Below, one piece after another: positions 32,802 through 40,919 of a stretch of 64,000 bases of DNA. Location: NCBI RefSeq assembly GCF_000275825.1, contig NZ_JH719942.1, positions 163,117-227,116 on the forward strand. Reading direction: 5' to 3'. Both the position numbers and the translations under genes were made by a program. Numbering within the stretch: position 1 is the stretch's first letter; each line of letters opens with the position of its first letter. This DNA is from Saprospira grandis DSM 2844. Lineage in GTDB: Bacteria; Bacteroidota; Bacteroidia; Chitinophagales; Saprospiraceae. The notes below the pieces were generated by a model, which was given only the letters and a program-made list of their open reading frames with translations, was not told the origin of the DNA and made no database searches.

Positions 32802-35072
32802 TTGAATAAAAAACAGCATATTAGCATCCTGCTAGCCACTGCCCTGATTAGCCTTTTTATGCTTTGGGGCATCATTAGCCGAATACAATTTGATTTTGAC
32901 CTACGCAATTTTTATCCGCTAGAGCATGAAGAAACCGAATATTTTGAGGAATATGTAGAGCATTTTGGCTGGGATAACAATTATATTTTGTTGGGCGTAG
33001 AATGCAAGGGGGCACATATTTATCAGCCGGCTTTTCTAAAAGAGGTAGATAGTTTGAGTAATAGTTTGCTACAATTGGAAGAAATTGTGCAGCTGATTGG
33101 GCCAACAAAGCAAGAAATTTATCGTTATGTTCCTTTTATGGACCTGATGAATAGCAGTCCGTTATTGGCCCTAGATAGCTCGGCGGCCCGCCTAGCTCAG
33201 GATAGCCTAAAGGTAGTGGAGCGGCCCGATTTGTTGGGCCAACTTTTTGCCGAAGACCAGCAATCTGTCTTGATTTTGATGCAGCAAAAAGAAGGCATGC
33301 AATATGAAGATTGCAAGCGGCTAATTGGGCGGATAGATAGCCTGATTCAGCCTTTTGAGGAGTTTAAGGCCCTGCATTTTGCGGGAAAATGCTATGGACA
33401 AACCACTTTTGTCGACCTATCGCGGCAGGAGGTGGCCACCTTTGTCGGCCTCTCTATTTTGGTCATTATTATTGCCCTTTTCTTTAGTTACAGAAGGTTT
33501 TGGGGCGTTTGGATGCCGCTTTCGGTGGTAGGGGTTACCGTACTTTGGACCCTAGGAACCATGATGTGGTTGGGCTTTTCACTCGACTTTATCTCCAACA
33601 TGATTCCCACGATTATCCTCATTATTGGGATTTCTAATGTGATTCATTTATTTAGTAAATTTTTGCTTGGATTGCAGGCTGGGCAGGCCAAAAAGCTAGC
33701 GCTAAAGCAGGCCATCAAAGAAGTTGGGCGGGCCACCATTTTGACCAGCGGGACCACGATTATCGGCTTTTTGAGCCTACTATTTTCCAATGTGAGCCCA
33801 TTGATTAACCTAGGCGCTTTTGCTGCTTTGGGCCTTATTTATGCCTTTTTGCTGACCTATAGTTTTTTTCCGGCTTTGCTCATGATCAGCCGGGCGAGCT
33901 TCCAACTAAAAGCCGCCAAAGACGACTTTTGGCAGCAGCAATTGGGCCGTTTGGCGCTTTGGGTAGAGGGGCATTATGGGAAAATCATCATCGGTTCTCT
34001 TTTGCTGATGGCCCTAGGGCTTTGGGGCAGCAGTCAGTTGCGGATCAACCAGCATGTACTGGATGATTTGAGTGAGCGGCACCCACAGATTGTAGACTCT
34101 CGTTTTTTTGAAAATGAATTTAAGGGGAGCCGTCAATTTGAGATGGAAATCATCTTGCGAGACAGCAGTAAAAGCCTGTCGGACACGGCAGTTTTGCGGG
34201 CTTTGGACCCACTAGAGCGCTACCTATTGGAGGAGTATGGTTTGGGGAGTATGTTTAGTCCTTTGGCCCGTTTAAAAATGGCCAATCGGATGACGCATTC
34301 GGGCAAGGCGGACTATTATCGGCTACCTCAGAGTCGGTCCGAATGGAAAAAGGCCCAAAAAATCGAGGCTAATTTCTTGGCCAATGGGCGTTATCCCTTG
34401 GTGGTTTTACCCCAAGGAAAAAGGGGGCGTTTTGCCGGTAAAATGCCCGATATGGGCAGTTTGGAGGCCCAAAAGCGGCATGCGGCCTTGGCCCAATTTA
34501 TCCGAGACCAAGAGCTCGATCAACTCATTGACTATCGCTTGACGGGCTCTGCCTATCTGATGGACATCAATAACCACTGCATTGCGGATAATGTCTTTTA
34601 TGGGCTCTTGCTCTGTTTTCTCTTTATTTTTCTGCTCATGCTCTACCTCTTTCGCTCTTGGCGGATGGCGAGCATTGCGCTTTTACCCAACATTTTGCCC
34701 TTGGCTTTAGTGGGTGCACTAATGGCCTGGAATGGCGTAGACATCAAGATTTCCACCTCTATCCTATTCATTATTGCCTTTGGCATTGCCGTCGATGACT
34801 CCATTCATTTTATGGCGGCCTATCGCTTGGCCAGCCAAGAGGCCAAGAGCAAAGCCGAGGCGCTGCGGACTTGTTTTCGGGGTACGGGCAAGGCCATTGT
34901 CGTTACGACCTTGATTTTGGTTAGTGGCTTTAGCTGCCTGCTCTTTTCTAGCTTTATGGGCACCTTTTACATTGGGTTGTACACCAGTATTTGTTTGTTT
35001 TTGGCCCTTTTAGCAGATTTATTGCTCTTGCCCGCCTTGATTTTGCGCTTTGGGGAAGAGCTGCAGGAGTAA
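32802..35072 (+). CDS. RND superfamily exporter (MMPL/patched type)
   Basis: Protein of 756 aa with twelve expected membrane segments in the 1+5+1+5 order of RND proteins: TM1 near 10-30 (ISILLATALISLFMLWGII), a periplasmic loop, five TMs at about 220-360, a second loop and five TMs at 610-745. The GISNVIHLFSKF and GIAVDDSIHFMAAY segments are the TM4/TM10 signatures, with the Asp pair of TM10 for proton coupling. Substrate unknown (lipids or hydrophobic compounds in relatives). I start at TTG 32802; the frame is open back to 32577 but through repeat copy 11. It stands alone, bracketed by copies 11 and 12. Confidence 0.85.
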   Translation: MNKKQHISILLATALISLFMLWGIISRIQFDFDLRNFYPLEHEETEYFEEYVEHFGWDNNYILLGVECKGAHIYQPAFLKEVDSLSNSLLQLEEIVQLIGPTKQEIYRYVPFMDLMNSSPLLALDSSAARLAQDSLKVVERPDLLGQLFAEDQQSVLILMQQKEGMQYEDCKRLIGRIDSLIQPFEEFKALHFAGKCYGQTTFVDLSRQEVATFVGLSILVIIIALFFSYRRFWGVWMPLSVVGVTVLWTLGTMMWLGFSLDFISNMIPTIILIIGISNVIHLFSKFLLGLQAGQAKKLALKQAIKEVGRATILTSGTTIIGFLSLLFSNVSPLINLGAFAALGLIYAFLLTYSFFPALLMISRASFQLKAAKDDFWQQQLGRLALWVEGHYGKIIIGSLLLMALGLWGSSQLRINQHVLDDLSERHPQIVDSRFFENEFKGSRQFEMEIILRDSSKSLSDTAVLRALDPLERYLLEEYGLGSMFSPLARLKMANRMTHSGKADYYRLPQSRSEWKKAQKIEANFLANGRYPLVVLPQGKRGRFAGKMPDMGSLEAQKRHAALAQFIRDQELDQLIDYRLTGSAYLMDINNHCIADNVFYGLLLCFLFIFLLMLYLFRSWRMASIALLPNILPLALVGALMAWNGVDIKISTSILFIIAFGIAVDDSIHFMAAYRLASQEAKSKAEALRTCFRGTGKAIVVTTLILVSGFSCLLFSSFMGTFYIGLYTSICLFLALLADLLLLPALILRFGEELQE

Positions 35073-35092
35073 TTTATCATTTAAATGATCCT

Positions 35093-35261
35093 ATTTTTTT
35101 GGGGCCTGCCGCCTGCGGCGGCCGGGCCCTTGCAGGGCTCGCAGGTCTGCTCGGCCCTTCGCAAAATTCGCTACGCTCATTTTGCTCGGTCTGCCGCTGC
35201 GCGGCCCCCTTTCAGGCCCCTAGGCCTGCGGCCCTTCGGGCCTGCTAGCCGTGGCTGCAGG
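35093..35261 (-). repeat. Stem-swap element copy 12
   Basis: Minus-oriented copy with a GCCGC-GCA-GCGGC stem and a GCAAAA/TTTTGC stem around TGAGCGTAGCGAA. It faces the 3' end of the exporter gene, 20 bases away. Confidence 0.85.
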
Positions 35262-35439
35262 TTGAAACCAGCAGCCAATTTAGGAACAGCAGAGCCAACT
35301 TCTGACTAACAATTGGCCTGCAGCTTAAAAGCCGCAGGACCTGAAAACCCAATACCTCCTTTCCATAAACAAAGTAGGGGATTTTTCTTTGCCCTTCTGG
35401 TTGGGCTATTGTTTTTTTCTTGGAGCAAACCTTTTCCAT

Positions 35440-35515
35440 TTTTATAGCAAACAAGGGCTTTAGCCCGCTAGTTTGCATAGACCCGCAAGCATGGGCTTCA
35501 GCCCATGGGCCCAAA
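35440..35515. repeat. GGGCTTTAGCCC / ATGGGCTTCAGCCCAT hairpin pair
   Basis: Copy of the two-hairpin unit also found at 31690, 31910 and 60655, including the spacer TAGTTTGCATAGACC between the hairpins. It fills the space between copies 12 and 13. Confidence 0.6.
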
Positions 35516-35533
35516 ACTAGAAAGGCTAAATTC

Positions 35534-35679
35534 CTGCGTCTAGAAGGAGCAAAGCGACTGGCCTAGCGATGGTAGGCAGTGCGGCAAAGCCGCAGACCAA
35601 GCAAAAACTTGTTTTTTGCGCAGGGCCGAGCGAACAGCGAGCTGCCGAACGTAGCGCCCGCCTTTGGCGGGAGGCCCCT
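35534..35679 (+). repeat. Stem-swap element copy 13
   Basis: Plus-oriented copy with TGCGGCAAAGCCGCA and GCAAAAA/TTTTTTGC stems, ending CCCGCC-TTT-GGCGGG before GGCCCC, without the usual A run. Faces the 3' end of the lipoprotein gene at 35747. Confidence 0.8.
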
Positions 35680-35746
35680 GCTACAAATCAATATAGATGG
35701 GGCTATTCATCTGAAGATGGATTCGGCCACTAGTACAAGTAAACAT

Positions 35747-36109
35747 CTATTTTGTTTCAATTCGAGAGAAATTGTATTTAGGATCATCTTCAAATAGAGT
35801 TAGAGAACAACAACCGTCATAATTGAATCCAAGTATACAACTACTTGATTTACATATACACAGCTCTCTAGTCGCCCCCCAGCTATCTAAGTAAACCGTT
35901 TTTCCACGAAAATCATAAGTACCCTCGTTTAAAATCTTACTCCCCTTTCTAAGAGTATAATATCCAGAAGTTTCTATTTCTAAGGTTATTTCGTCAAAAT
36001 AATCATTCTGATAACTGCCAACTAAACTTCTGGTCTCAAAAAGACTACATTGGCAAAATAAACTAGCACCCAACAAGCTAATTATCAGTAGCTTAAAAAA
36101 TTTATTCAT
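35747..36109 (-). CDS. Small lipoprotein of unknown function
   Basis: Protein of 120 aa with a lipobox-like leader (LLGASLFCQC, Cys near 19-21). The remainder (GSYQNDYFDEITLEIETSGYYTLRKGSKIL and NEGTYDFRGKTVYLDSW) reads like a small beta-barrel of the type used in lipocalin-like or META-like lipoproteins, but no family can be named. Four Cys at 83-101 (LCICKSSSCILGFNYDGCC) could form disulfides. AT-rich compared with flanking genes, like the next one. Confidence 0.65.
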   Translation of the reverse strand: MNKFFKLLIISLLGASLFCQCSLFETRSLVGSYQNDYFDEITLEIETSGYYTLRKGSKILNEGTYDFRGKTVYLDSWGATRELCICKSSSCILGFNYDGCCSLTLFEDDPKYNFSRIETK

Positions 36110-36232
36110 ATTGACCTGTTAGTTTGCACTACCCTTCTCCCAAAATAGAACCCTAGTTTAAAAAACGGAAGAAAAAGCCCTGTCCTAGAAGAGCAACGAA
36201 AATAGATGCACACAGCAAGCTGTATTTTAGAC

Positions 36233-36715
36233 TCAATTCAACAAAAGGTGGTTATTATTAAGTATAGTCTTTAAGTTAATATTTTCATCCTCTAAGGCAC
36301 CCGCTATTTTCAAAGATACTAAAATCTTGTAATTACAACTCAGCAAAATACTATAATCAAAGTCAAAGCATTCTACACTTAGATCATAGATTGCTTTATT
36401 CATAGGCTCTAACTTAAGTGTGGTTACATGGCTGTCCCAATTTATATTTTCATGGAGTTTTACGGGAGTTAACTCCATATCTTCAGATAGGTAATAAAAT
36501 CTAACAGATGCCATTTTGGGACCTAAACTCTCAAGTCTTAAAGGAATAATTATTTCCTGAGAACAATTATTTACAAAGGTCAATCTTACAACCTTAGCAT
36601 TGTTATCAATTTTAGCGTTAGCAAAGAACTCCAAACACTCCCCATGACTGTAGTTAGGAGAGTGACTACAGAAAGACAAAAGCAAACAAATAAAATAGTT
36701 AATCATATTCATCAT
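36233..36715 (-). CDS. Secreted protein of unknown function
   Basis: Protein of 160 aa with a short hydrophobic leader (MINYFICLLLSFCSHS), possibly a signal or lipoprotein peptide. The body is composed of polar beta-like stretches (VVRLTFVNNCSQEIIIPLRLE, VTTLKLEPMNKAIYDLSVEC) with several Cys. No recognised domain. It is AT-rich and, with the neighbouring small lipoprotein, may be a transferred pair. Several Met codons at the start (MMNM) leave the exact start open. Confidence 0.6.
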   Translation of the reverse strand: MMNMINYFICLLLSFCSHSPNYSHGECLEFFANAKIDNNAKVVRLTFVNNCSQEIIIPLRLESLGPKMASVRFYYLSEDMELTPVKLHENINWDSHVTTLKLEPMNKAIYDLSVECFDFDYSILLSCNYKILVSLKIAGALEDENINLKTILNNNHLLLN

Positions 36716-36733
36716 TTAGTTGAATCTCCCCCC

Positions 36734-36768
36734 AAAAAAACAGGCCCATAGCAAAAAACTATAGGCCC
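36734..36768 (-). terminator. Terminator of the superoxide dismutase gene
   Basis: On the minus strand GGCCTATAG pairs with CTATGGGCC (one U-G), 7-base loop, followed by TGTTTTTTT. It lies 27 bases after the SOD stop. Confidence 0.7.
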
Positions 36769-36794
36769 ATTACAACAATTATATCTTTGCCAAA

Positions 36795-37409
36795 TTATTT
36801 AGCAGCCGCATAACGCTTATTTACTTCCTCCCAATTGATTACATTGAAGAAAGCTTCCACATAGTCGGGACGGCGGTTTTGGTAGTTGAGGTAGTAGGCG
36901 TGCTCCCAAACATCTAGTCCAAGAATAGGCGTACCTTTGCAACCCGCAGTGTCTACATCCATTAGGGGATTATCTTGGTTAGGCGTAGAGCAAACCTCTA
37001 GTTTGCCCCCTTCTTTCACGCAAAGCCAAGCCCAACCAGAACCAAAACGAGTTTTGGCCGCAGCAGCAAATTTGTCTTTGAAGGTCTCATAGTCGCCAAA
37101 AGCAGCTTTGATGGCCTCGGCTACTTCGCCTGTAGGCTCGCCACCACCATTGGGAGACATGACCGACCAGAAAAGGCTGTGGTTGTAAAATCCACCGCCA
37201 TTATTGCGAACGCCAGCACCAGCAGCAGAAACATTCGCAAGGATGTCCTCAATGCTCTTGCCTTCTAAGTCAGTACCTGAAATAGCAGCGTTCAATTTAT
37301 TTGTGTAGCCAGCATGATGCTTTCCGTGGTGGATTTCCATGGTGCGGGCGTCAATATGTGGTTCTAGTGCGTCATGCGCATAGGGCAATTTGGGCAATTC
37401 GAAAGCCAT
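36795..37409 (-). CDS. Fe/Mn superoxide dismutase
   Basis: Protein of 204 aa, complete. Metal ligands are visible: His27 (MEIHHGKHH), His77 (GFYNHSLFW), Asp166 and His170 ([12 protein letters not shown]). SODs of this family convert superoxide to peroxide and oxygen; there is no signal peptide, so it is cytoplasmic. Metal choice (Fe or Mn) cannot be settled from these motifs alone. Monocistronic with a terminator downstream. Confidence 0.95.
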   Translation of the reverse strand: MAFELPKLPYAHDALEPHIDARTMEIHHGKHHAGYTNKLNAAISGTDLEGKSIEDILANVSAAGAGVRNNGGGFYNHSLFWSVMSPNGGGEPTGEVAEAIKAAFGDYETFKDKFAAAAKTRFGSGWAWLCVKEGGKLEVCSTPNQDNPLMDVDTAGCKGTPILGLDVWEHAYYLNYQNRRPDYVEAFFNVINWEEVNKRYAAAK

Positions 37410-37585
37410 AGTTTTCTTATTTTGTGGGTAAAGTAATTGAATGATTCGGGCGCTCCGCCCTTTATTGCGAAGCTATCATTTTTTATACAGAATCTAAACA
37501 AGGAGCTAGATTAAAAGTTGGCAGATCTTTCCCCAACTATATGCCAAGCGCTACATATATACTGATTGTCAATCAGATAAAAAAA

Positions 37586-38491
37586 TTATTTTTTTTCTAT
37601 TTCCTTTTTTTCCGCTTTTAGCGCTTCTATCTCTGCCCCTAATCGACTAATTTCGTCCTTACTTTTAGCCAGTTTCTGGGCCAAAATATCAGCCGCCCGC
37701 CTCTTACTGATTTTTTGTGCCCTTTTTTGCTCGTAGTCCTGAAATTGCGTGGCGATCTGAGCAAAAGCCGCCTCCTTTTTTGCCGCTCGCAAATATCGCT
37801 CATAGGCCGCCGTCTGATCAGCCAAACGACGAGCCCCATCTATGTCATTATACTTAAATACTTGCATCAAGCTCTGGTCTATCTTGGCCGATTGGGCCAA
37901 TAACTCCTGCCAAATGGCCTTCGCATCCCCCCCTATCTGCTGGGCATTTACCCAAGTTGCTAAGGCTTTTTCCGCCTCTTTGGCCTGCTCCTCCAACAAC
38001 TCATAATCCTGCTCTTGCTGCTTGAGCTGCGCCTCTAGGGCCTGCAGTTTTAACTCCTGACTTTTAAGGGTCAATAACAGCTGCTTATAACGCAAATAAT
38101 TTGCAGCCAGCTTTTTAAGCGCCACCCGCTGCCCCGACAAAGAAAAACTCGTCTGGCTCTTTGTCTCCACATAATCCCCCGCTCCCTCTTCTATAAAAAA
38201 GTTGGGCAACTCACTCAAAGGCTCAAGCGGCAAAATAGAAAATGATGCCCCCCAAAGATCTTGCATATTGGCCGGCAAACGCAAAGCTGTTGGCTCCAAA
38301 TCTATCCGCCTAAGCCCCCCTTTTGGCCCTTTTAACTCTAGGCTTTTAGGCGACTGCTCTCCACAAAAAAGGCCTGTGGGTAGCCCATTTTCGCCCCCCA
38401 CAGACCAATATAAATAGCCGCTCTGCGCTGCCGCGCCCGAAGCTGCTGTCATCAAAAAGAGGCCTAGCCCCCAACTCAAAAATCCTTTCAT
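37586..38491 (-). CDS. Secreted coiled-coil protein of unknown function
   Basis: Protein of 301 aa with a signal peptide (residues 1-22, ASGAAAQ). Residues 20-115 are a globular segment with Trp and Gly (GYLYWSVGGENGLPTGLFCGEQ). From about 120 to the end it is a long charged coiled coil (LTLKSQELKLQALEAQLKQ, ISRLGAEIEALKAEKKEIEK). It ends in Lys. No family is recognised. It overlaps no other gene and lies 4 bases after the stop of the haem-binding protein gene, so the two probably form one transcript. Confidence 0.7.
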   Translation of the reverse strand: MKGFLSWGLGLFLMTAASGAAAQSGYLYWSVGGENGLPTGLFCGEQSPKSLELKGPKGGLRRIDLEPTALRLPANMQDLWGASFSILPLEPLSELPNFFIEEGAGDYVETKSQTSFSLSGQRVALKKLAANYLRYKQLLLTLKSQELKLQALEAQLKQQEQDYELLEEQAKEAEKALATWVNAQQIGGDAKAIWQELLAQSAKIDQSLMQVFKYNDIDGARRLADQTAAYERYLRAAKKEAAFAQIATQFQDYEQKRAQKISKRRAADILAQKLAKSKDEISRLGAEIEALKAEKKEIEKK

Positions 38492-38495
38492 ACAA

Positions 38496-38948
38496 CTATT
38501 TCGCTATTTGCTTAAAATAAGCAAGCAGTTCCGCCTGATCCTCTGCCGATAGTTTGGCATCCCCATGGGTCCAAGTATAAGACTTTAAAGGCATTTTCCC
38601 CTTTTCCATCTCCTCTATGCACTCCTCCAATTTATGCGCCTGCTTCTTGGCCTCATAACTGCCCCAAACCGAAAAATTTAAATGCTTGCGCCCATGCTTT
38701 ATATGGTTGTTGATCCACTGCCCAACCGGAACCACATAAGTATACCAAGGATATACCGTCTTATAACTATGACAATCATAACAGGCCGCCTCCAATAAGG
38801 CTTTCTGCTTGGCCGTCGGCTGATGAATCGCCATCAAATCCGCTTGCTCATCAAATGTAGGGTTTTCCTTTTGGATTTGGAAAAATTGAGCCACTAAGAG
38901 CATCCCCAAAAATCCCAAAACACCCCTTTTTATCCACTTCTTTTTCAT
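38496..38948 (-). CDS. Haem-binding domain protein (Haem_bd family)
   Basis: Protein of 150 aa with an N-terminal membrane anchor (residues 8-24). One c-type haem motif is present (ACYDCHSYKTVYPWYT); the context around CYDCH and the following PVGQWINNHIKHGRKHLNFS are typical of the Haem_bd (PF14376) family seen in Bacteroidota, where DCHS[NY]xTxxPWY is conserved. It should be in the periplasm, anchored to the inner membrane, with a role in electron transfer or haem-linked sensing (unknown). Confidence 0.87.
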   Translation of the reverse strand: MKKKWIKRGVLGFLGMLLVAQFFQIQKENPTFDEQADLMAIHQPTAKQKALLEAACYDCHSYKTVYPWYTYVVPVGQWINNHIKHGRKHLNFSVWGSYEAKKQAHKLEECIEEMEKGKMPLKSYTWTHGDAKLSAEDQAELLAYFKQIAK

Positions 38949-38979
38949 ATGTTTTAATTTAGACTGTTTCTAATTTGTG

Positions 38980-38987
38980 CAAATATA
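38980..38987 (-). promoter_or_regulatory. -7 promoter box
   Basis: Minus strand TATATTTG fits TAnnTTTG, 31 bases before the haem-binding protein start. Confidence 0.4.
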
Positions 38988-39042
38988 GCGGTTTCTATAT
39001 TTAAGCCGCCCTTAGACAACTGTTTTTTTTTAAGGTTTAATG

Positions 39043-39198
39043 TCTTGGGGCTGCCCCTGCGGCCTTCGGCCTTGGGTCGGGCCATTGCGCAGCTCGCAGG
39101 TCTGCTCGGCCCTGCGCGGGCTGCGCCCGCTGGGTCTGCCGCCTTCGGCGGCCCTGCTACAGCCCCTCAGCCGGCGGCTTCGCCGCCTCTAGACGCAG
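39043..39198 (-). repeat. Stem-swap element copy 14
   Basis: Minus-oriented copy with GCCGCC-GAA-GGCGGC and GCGGGC-GCA-GCCCGC stems. The CCCC-A end faces the haem-binding protein gene start about 95 bases away. Confidence 0.85.
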
Positions 39199-39285
39199 AA
39201 TAGCTTACCGCAACTGGAATATGCTGTAAGGCCCTGGCCACTAAGGACAGAACAGTTCCCAATAATTGGCTAAGTTGAGTCTATT

Positions 39286-39480
39286 TAAAATTTTGTGTTT
39301 CCCCTCTTTGCTGCCTAGGGACAAGCCCCTAGGCTAGCTTTTTCAGACAGCCCTCTAAAGAGGGCCTTTGGATGAGGTTCTTCTCTGCGACAACAACTGA
39401 ACAAGGCCTTGTATATCAATAGTTGAGGCCCTCGCAGAGGGCTGACTCCATTGGGTTAGCCTAGGGGCTTGTCCCTAGGC
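39286..39480. repeat. Nested long inverted repeat
   Basis: Outer arms of 24 bases (39313-39336 and 39457-39480) are exact reverse complements, each itself containing CCTAGGG...CCCTAGG. Inside, CAGCCCTCT-AAAG-AGGGCC (39349) and GGCCCTC-GCAG-AGGGCTG (39427) form a second inverted pair. The left end shares TTAAAATTTTGTGTTTC with 32224. No coding sense was seen; the region can form a large cruciform or RNA hairpin. Confidence 0.6.
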
Positions 39481-39564
39481 GACTACTGGCCAAATCCTAA
39501 CAAGCTAAAGGCCCAAATTTTATTCTAATACACAAAATCCTGAACAGTCTCCGACTATTGGCCT

Positions 39565-39842
39565 AACTAGTTTACTTCCAGACCTAACTAGTTTACTTCC
39601 AGACCTAACTAGTTTACTTCCAGACCTAACTAGTTTACTCCCAGACCTAACTAGTTTACCGCCAGACCTAACTAGTTTACTTCCAGACCTAACTAGTTTA
39701 CCTCCAGACCTAACTAGTTTACCACCAGACCTAACTAGTTCACCTCCAGACCTAACTAGTTCACCTCCAGACCTAACTAGTTTACTCCCAGACATAACTA
39801 GTTTACTCCCAGACATAACTAGTTTACTCCCAGACATAACTT
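39565..39842. repeat. Tandem array: 13 units of 21 bp with an AACTAGTT palindrome
   Basis: Thirteen exact-length units begin at 39565, 39586 and so on to 39817, followed by a partial unit. Each starts AACTAGT and ends CCAGAC(C/A)T. Changes fall mainly at two positions after AC in the middle (TT, TC, CG, CT or CA), while the 8-base palindrome AACTAGTT differs only in the next base. On the minus strand the array lies in a 105-codon frame (39520-39837) encoding a heptad of (M/R)SG(S/G)(K/E)LV. Either a short repetitive protein or a protein-binding array. Confidence 0.8.
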
Positions 39843-39905
39843 TTGCCTTTTTTCATTTTGTTACGTTTTTTCAGTTTTTAACAAAAGCCTAACATATGGG
39901 CCTAA

Positions 39906-39939
39906 AAAAAGGCAAAAAACCTAGGTTTTTCGCCTTTTT
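39906..39939. terminator. Rho-independent terminator
   Basis: Stem AAAAAGGC-A-AAAAACC with GGTTTTT-C-GCCTTTTT, nearly perfect, tiny loop, with A and T tracts at the ends. It lies downstream of the minus-strand gene at 39957-40616. Confidence 0.7.
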
Positions 39940-39956
39940 GCGTACTTCAAGGGTGC

Positions 39957-40616
39957 TTAAAAGCCATCCCAGCCCAAGCGGATGCCCAATTGGGCCAGCA
40001 GGGCATCCTTTTGGCCCCAACCAAATTTTATAAAGGTTTGTAGAGAAAAGCTATCTACCGTGCTGCCGCGACAAAGCTCAACGATATGTAGCCATTTGGC
40101 ATTACTGCCATTGACATTATGGCCCAAATACACCCATTCTTGGCCATAACCGAGGCTCAAAAAGCTCTTGAAGGGCGTTCTGCGGTTTTGTTTATAAGAA
40201 GAATCTAGTAACCAATGTCCTTTTAGCATAAGGGGAGCGGCCAAAGTAGAGCGAATTGCATTTTTTTGGGGTCCAATATCCAAGCTAAAGGGATAATAGC
40301 TCAGCCCGCCCTCCAAAGAAAAGAGAAAGCTTTTTCGGTTGCCCGCCCAGAGGCTCATGTGTAGGCCAGGCAAAATATTAAGCAGCTGCCCAATACTTTG
40401 GGGTTGGGGGCTAATCGCTTCTTGCCGTTGTTGGTCCCAGCGGTAGGCACTAAACTCTAGTAAAATACTTTGTCCCCAGCCCCAAGCCCTAGGCGCCTCG
40501 CCCTCTGGCCAAAGGCTACTACTATAGGTCTTTTTTAGGGCCAAGCTATCGCTTTGGGCCAAAAGCGGAGCAGAAAAAAGGGCAAAGAAAGAAAAGAAGA
40601 GGAGAAAATATTTCAT
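39957..40616 (-). CDS. Secreted protein of unknown function, probable beta-barrel
   Basis: Protein of 219 aa with a signal peptide (residues 1-20, SAPLLAQ). The body alternates hydrophobic/aromatic and polar residues (SILLEFSAYRWDQQ, FLFSLEGGLSYYPFSLDIG, FLSLGYGQEWVYLGHNVNG) and ends in QLGIRLGWDGF with a terminal Phe, as in outer-membrane beta-barrels. No family recognised. A terminator follows it. Confidence 0.7.
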   Translation of the reverse strand: MKYFLLFFSFFALFSAPLLAQSDSLALKKTYSSSLWPEGEAPRAWGWGQSILLEFSAYRWDQQRQEAISPQPQSIGQLLNILPGLHMSLWAGNRKSFLFSLEGGLSYYPFSLDIGPQKNAIRSTLAAPLMLKGHWLLDSSYKQNRRTPFKSFLSLGYGQEWVYLGHNVNGSNAKWLHIVELCRGSTVDSFSLQTFIKFGWGQKDALLAQLGIRLGWDGF

Positions 40617-40715
40617 AGTTGCTAAAGCGATTTAAGGGGCAAAAAAAAGGGCGGCCCATGGCCGCCCCAATTTACACTTTATTCTAGGAAAGGCCCAATA
40701 TTTTAAGGCCTTGGG

Positions 40716-40908
40716 CTGGGCGGCGCAGCCGCCTATTGGGCAGGGGCCAGCCCCTGCCCTCTTCGGCTATCGCGAAGCGATGCCTTTTTTGGCTGAGGGA
40801 TAGTAGCTGGTGGCCGAAGGCCAGACCAAAGCCCGCAGGGCTGCAGGGCCGAGCGAACAGCGAGCCAGCGCATAGCCCGACCCAGCCGCAGGCTGGGGCA
40901 GCCCCAAA
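40716..40908 (+). repeat. Stem-swap element copy 15
   Basis: Plus-oriented copy opening with GGCGGC-GCA-GCCGCC and GGGCAGGGGCC-AG-CCCCTGCCC hairpins; TGGCCGAAGGCCA and AGCCC-GCA-GGGCT stems; final CCCAGCC-GCA-GGCTGGG before GCAGCCCC-A. It faces the 3' end of the AsmA gene, 12 bases away. Confidence 0.85.
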
Positions 40909-40919
40909 TCCTCCTCCCC

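Noticed and set aside
39565..39842. CRISPR array
   Set aside because: Units are directly contiguous 21-bp repeats with no unique spacers and no cas genes nearby.
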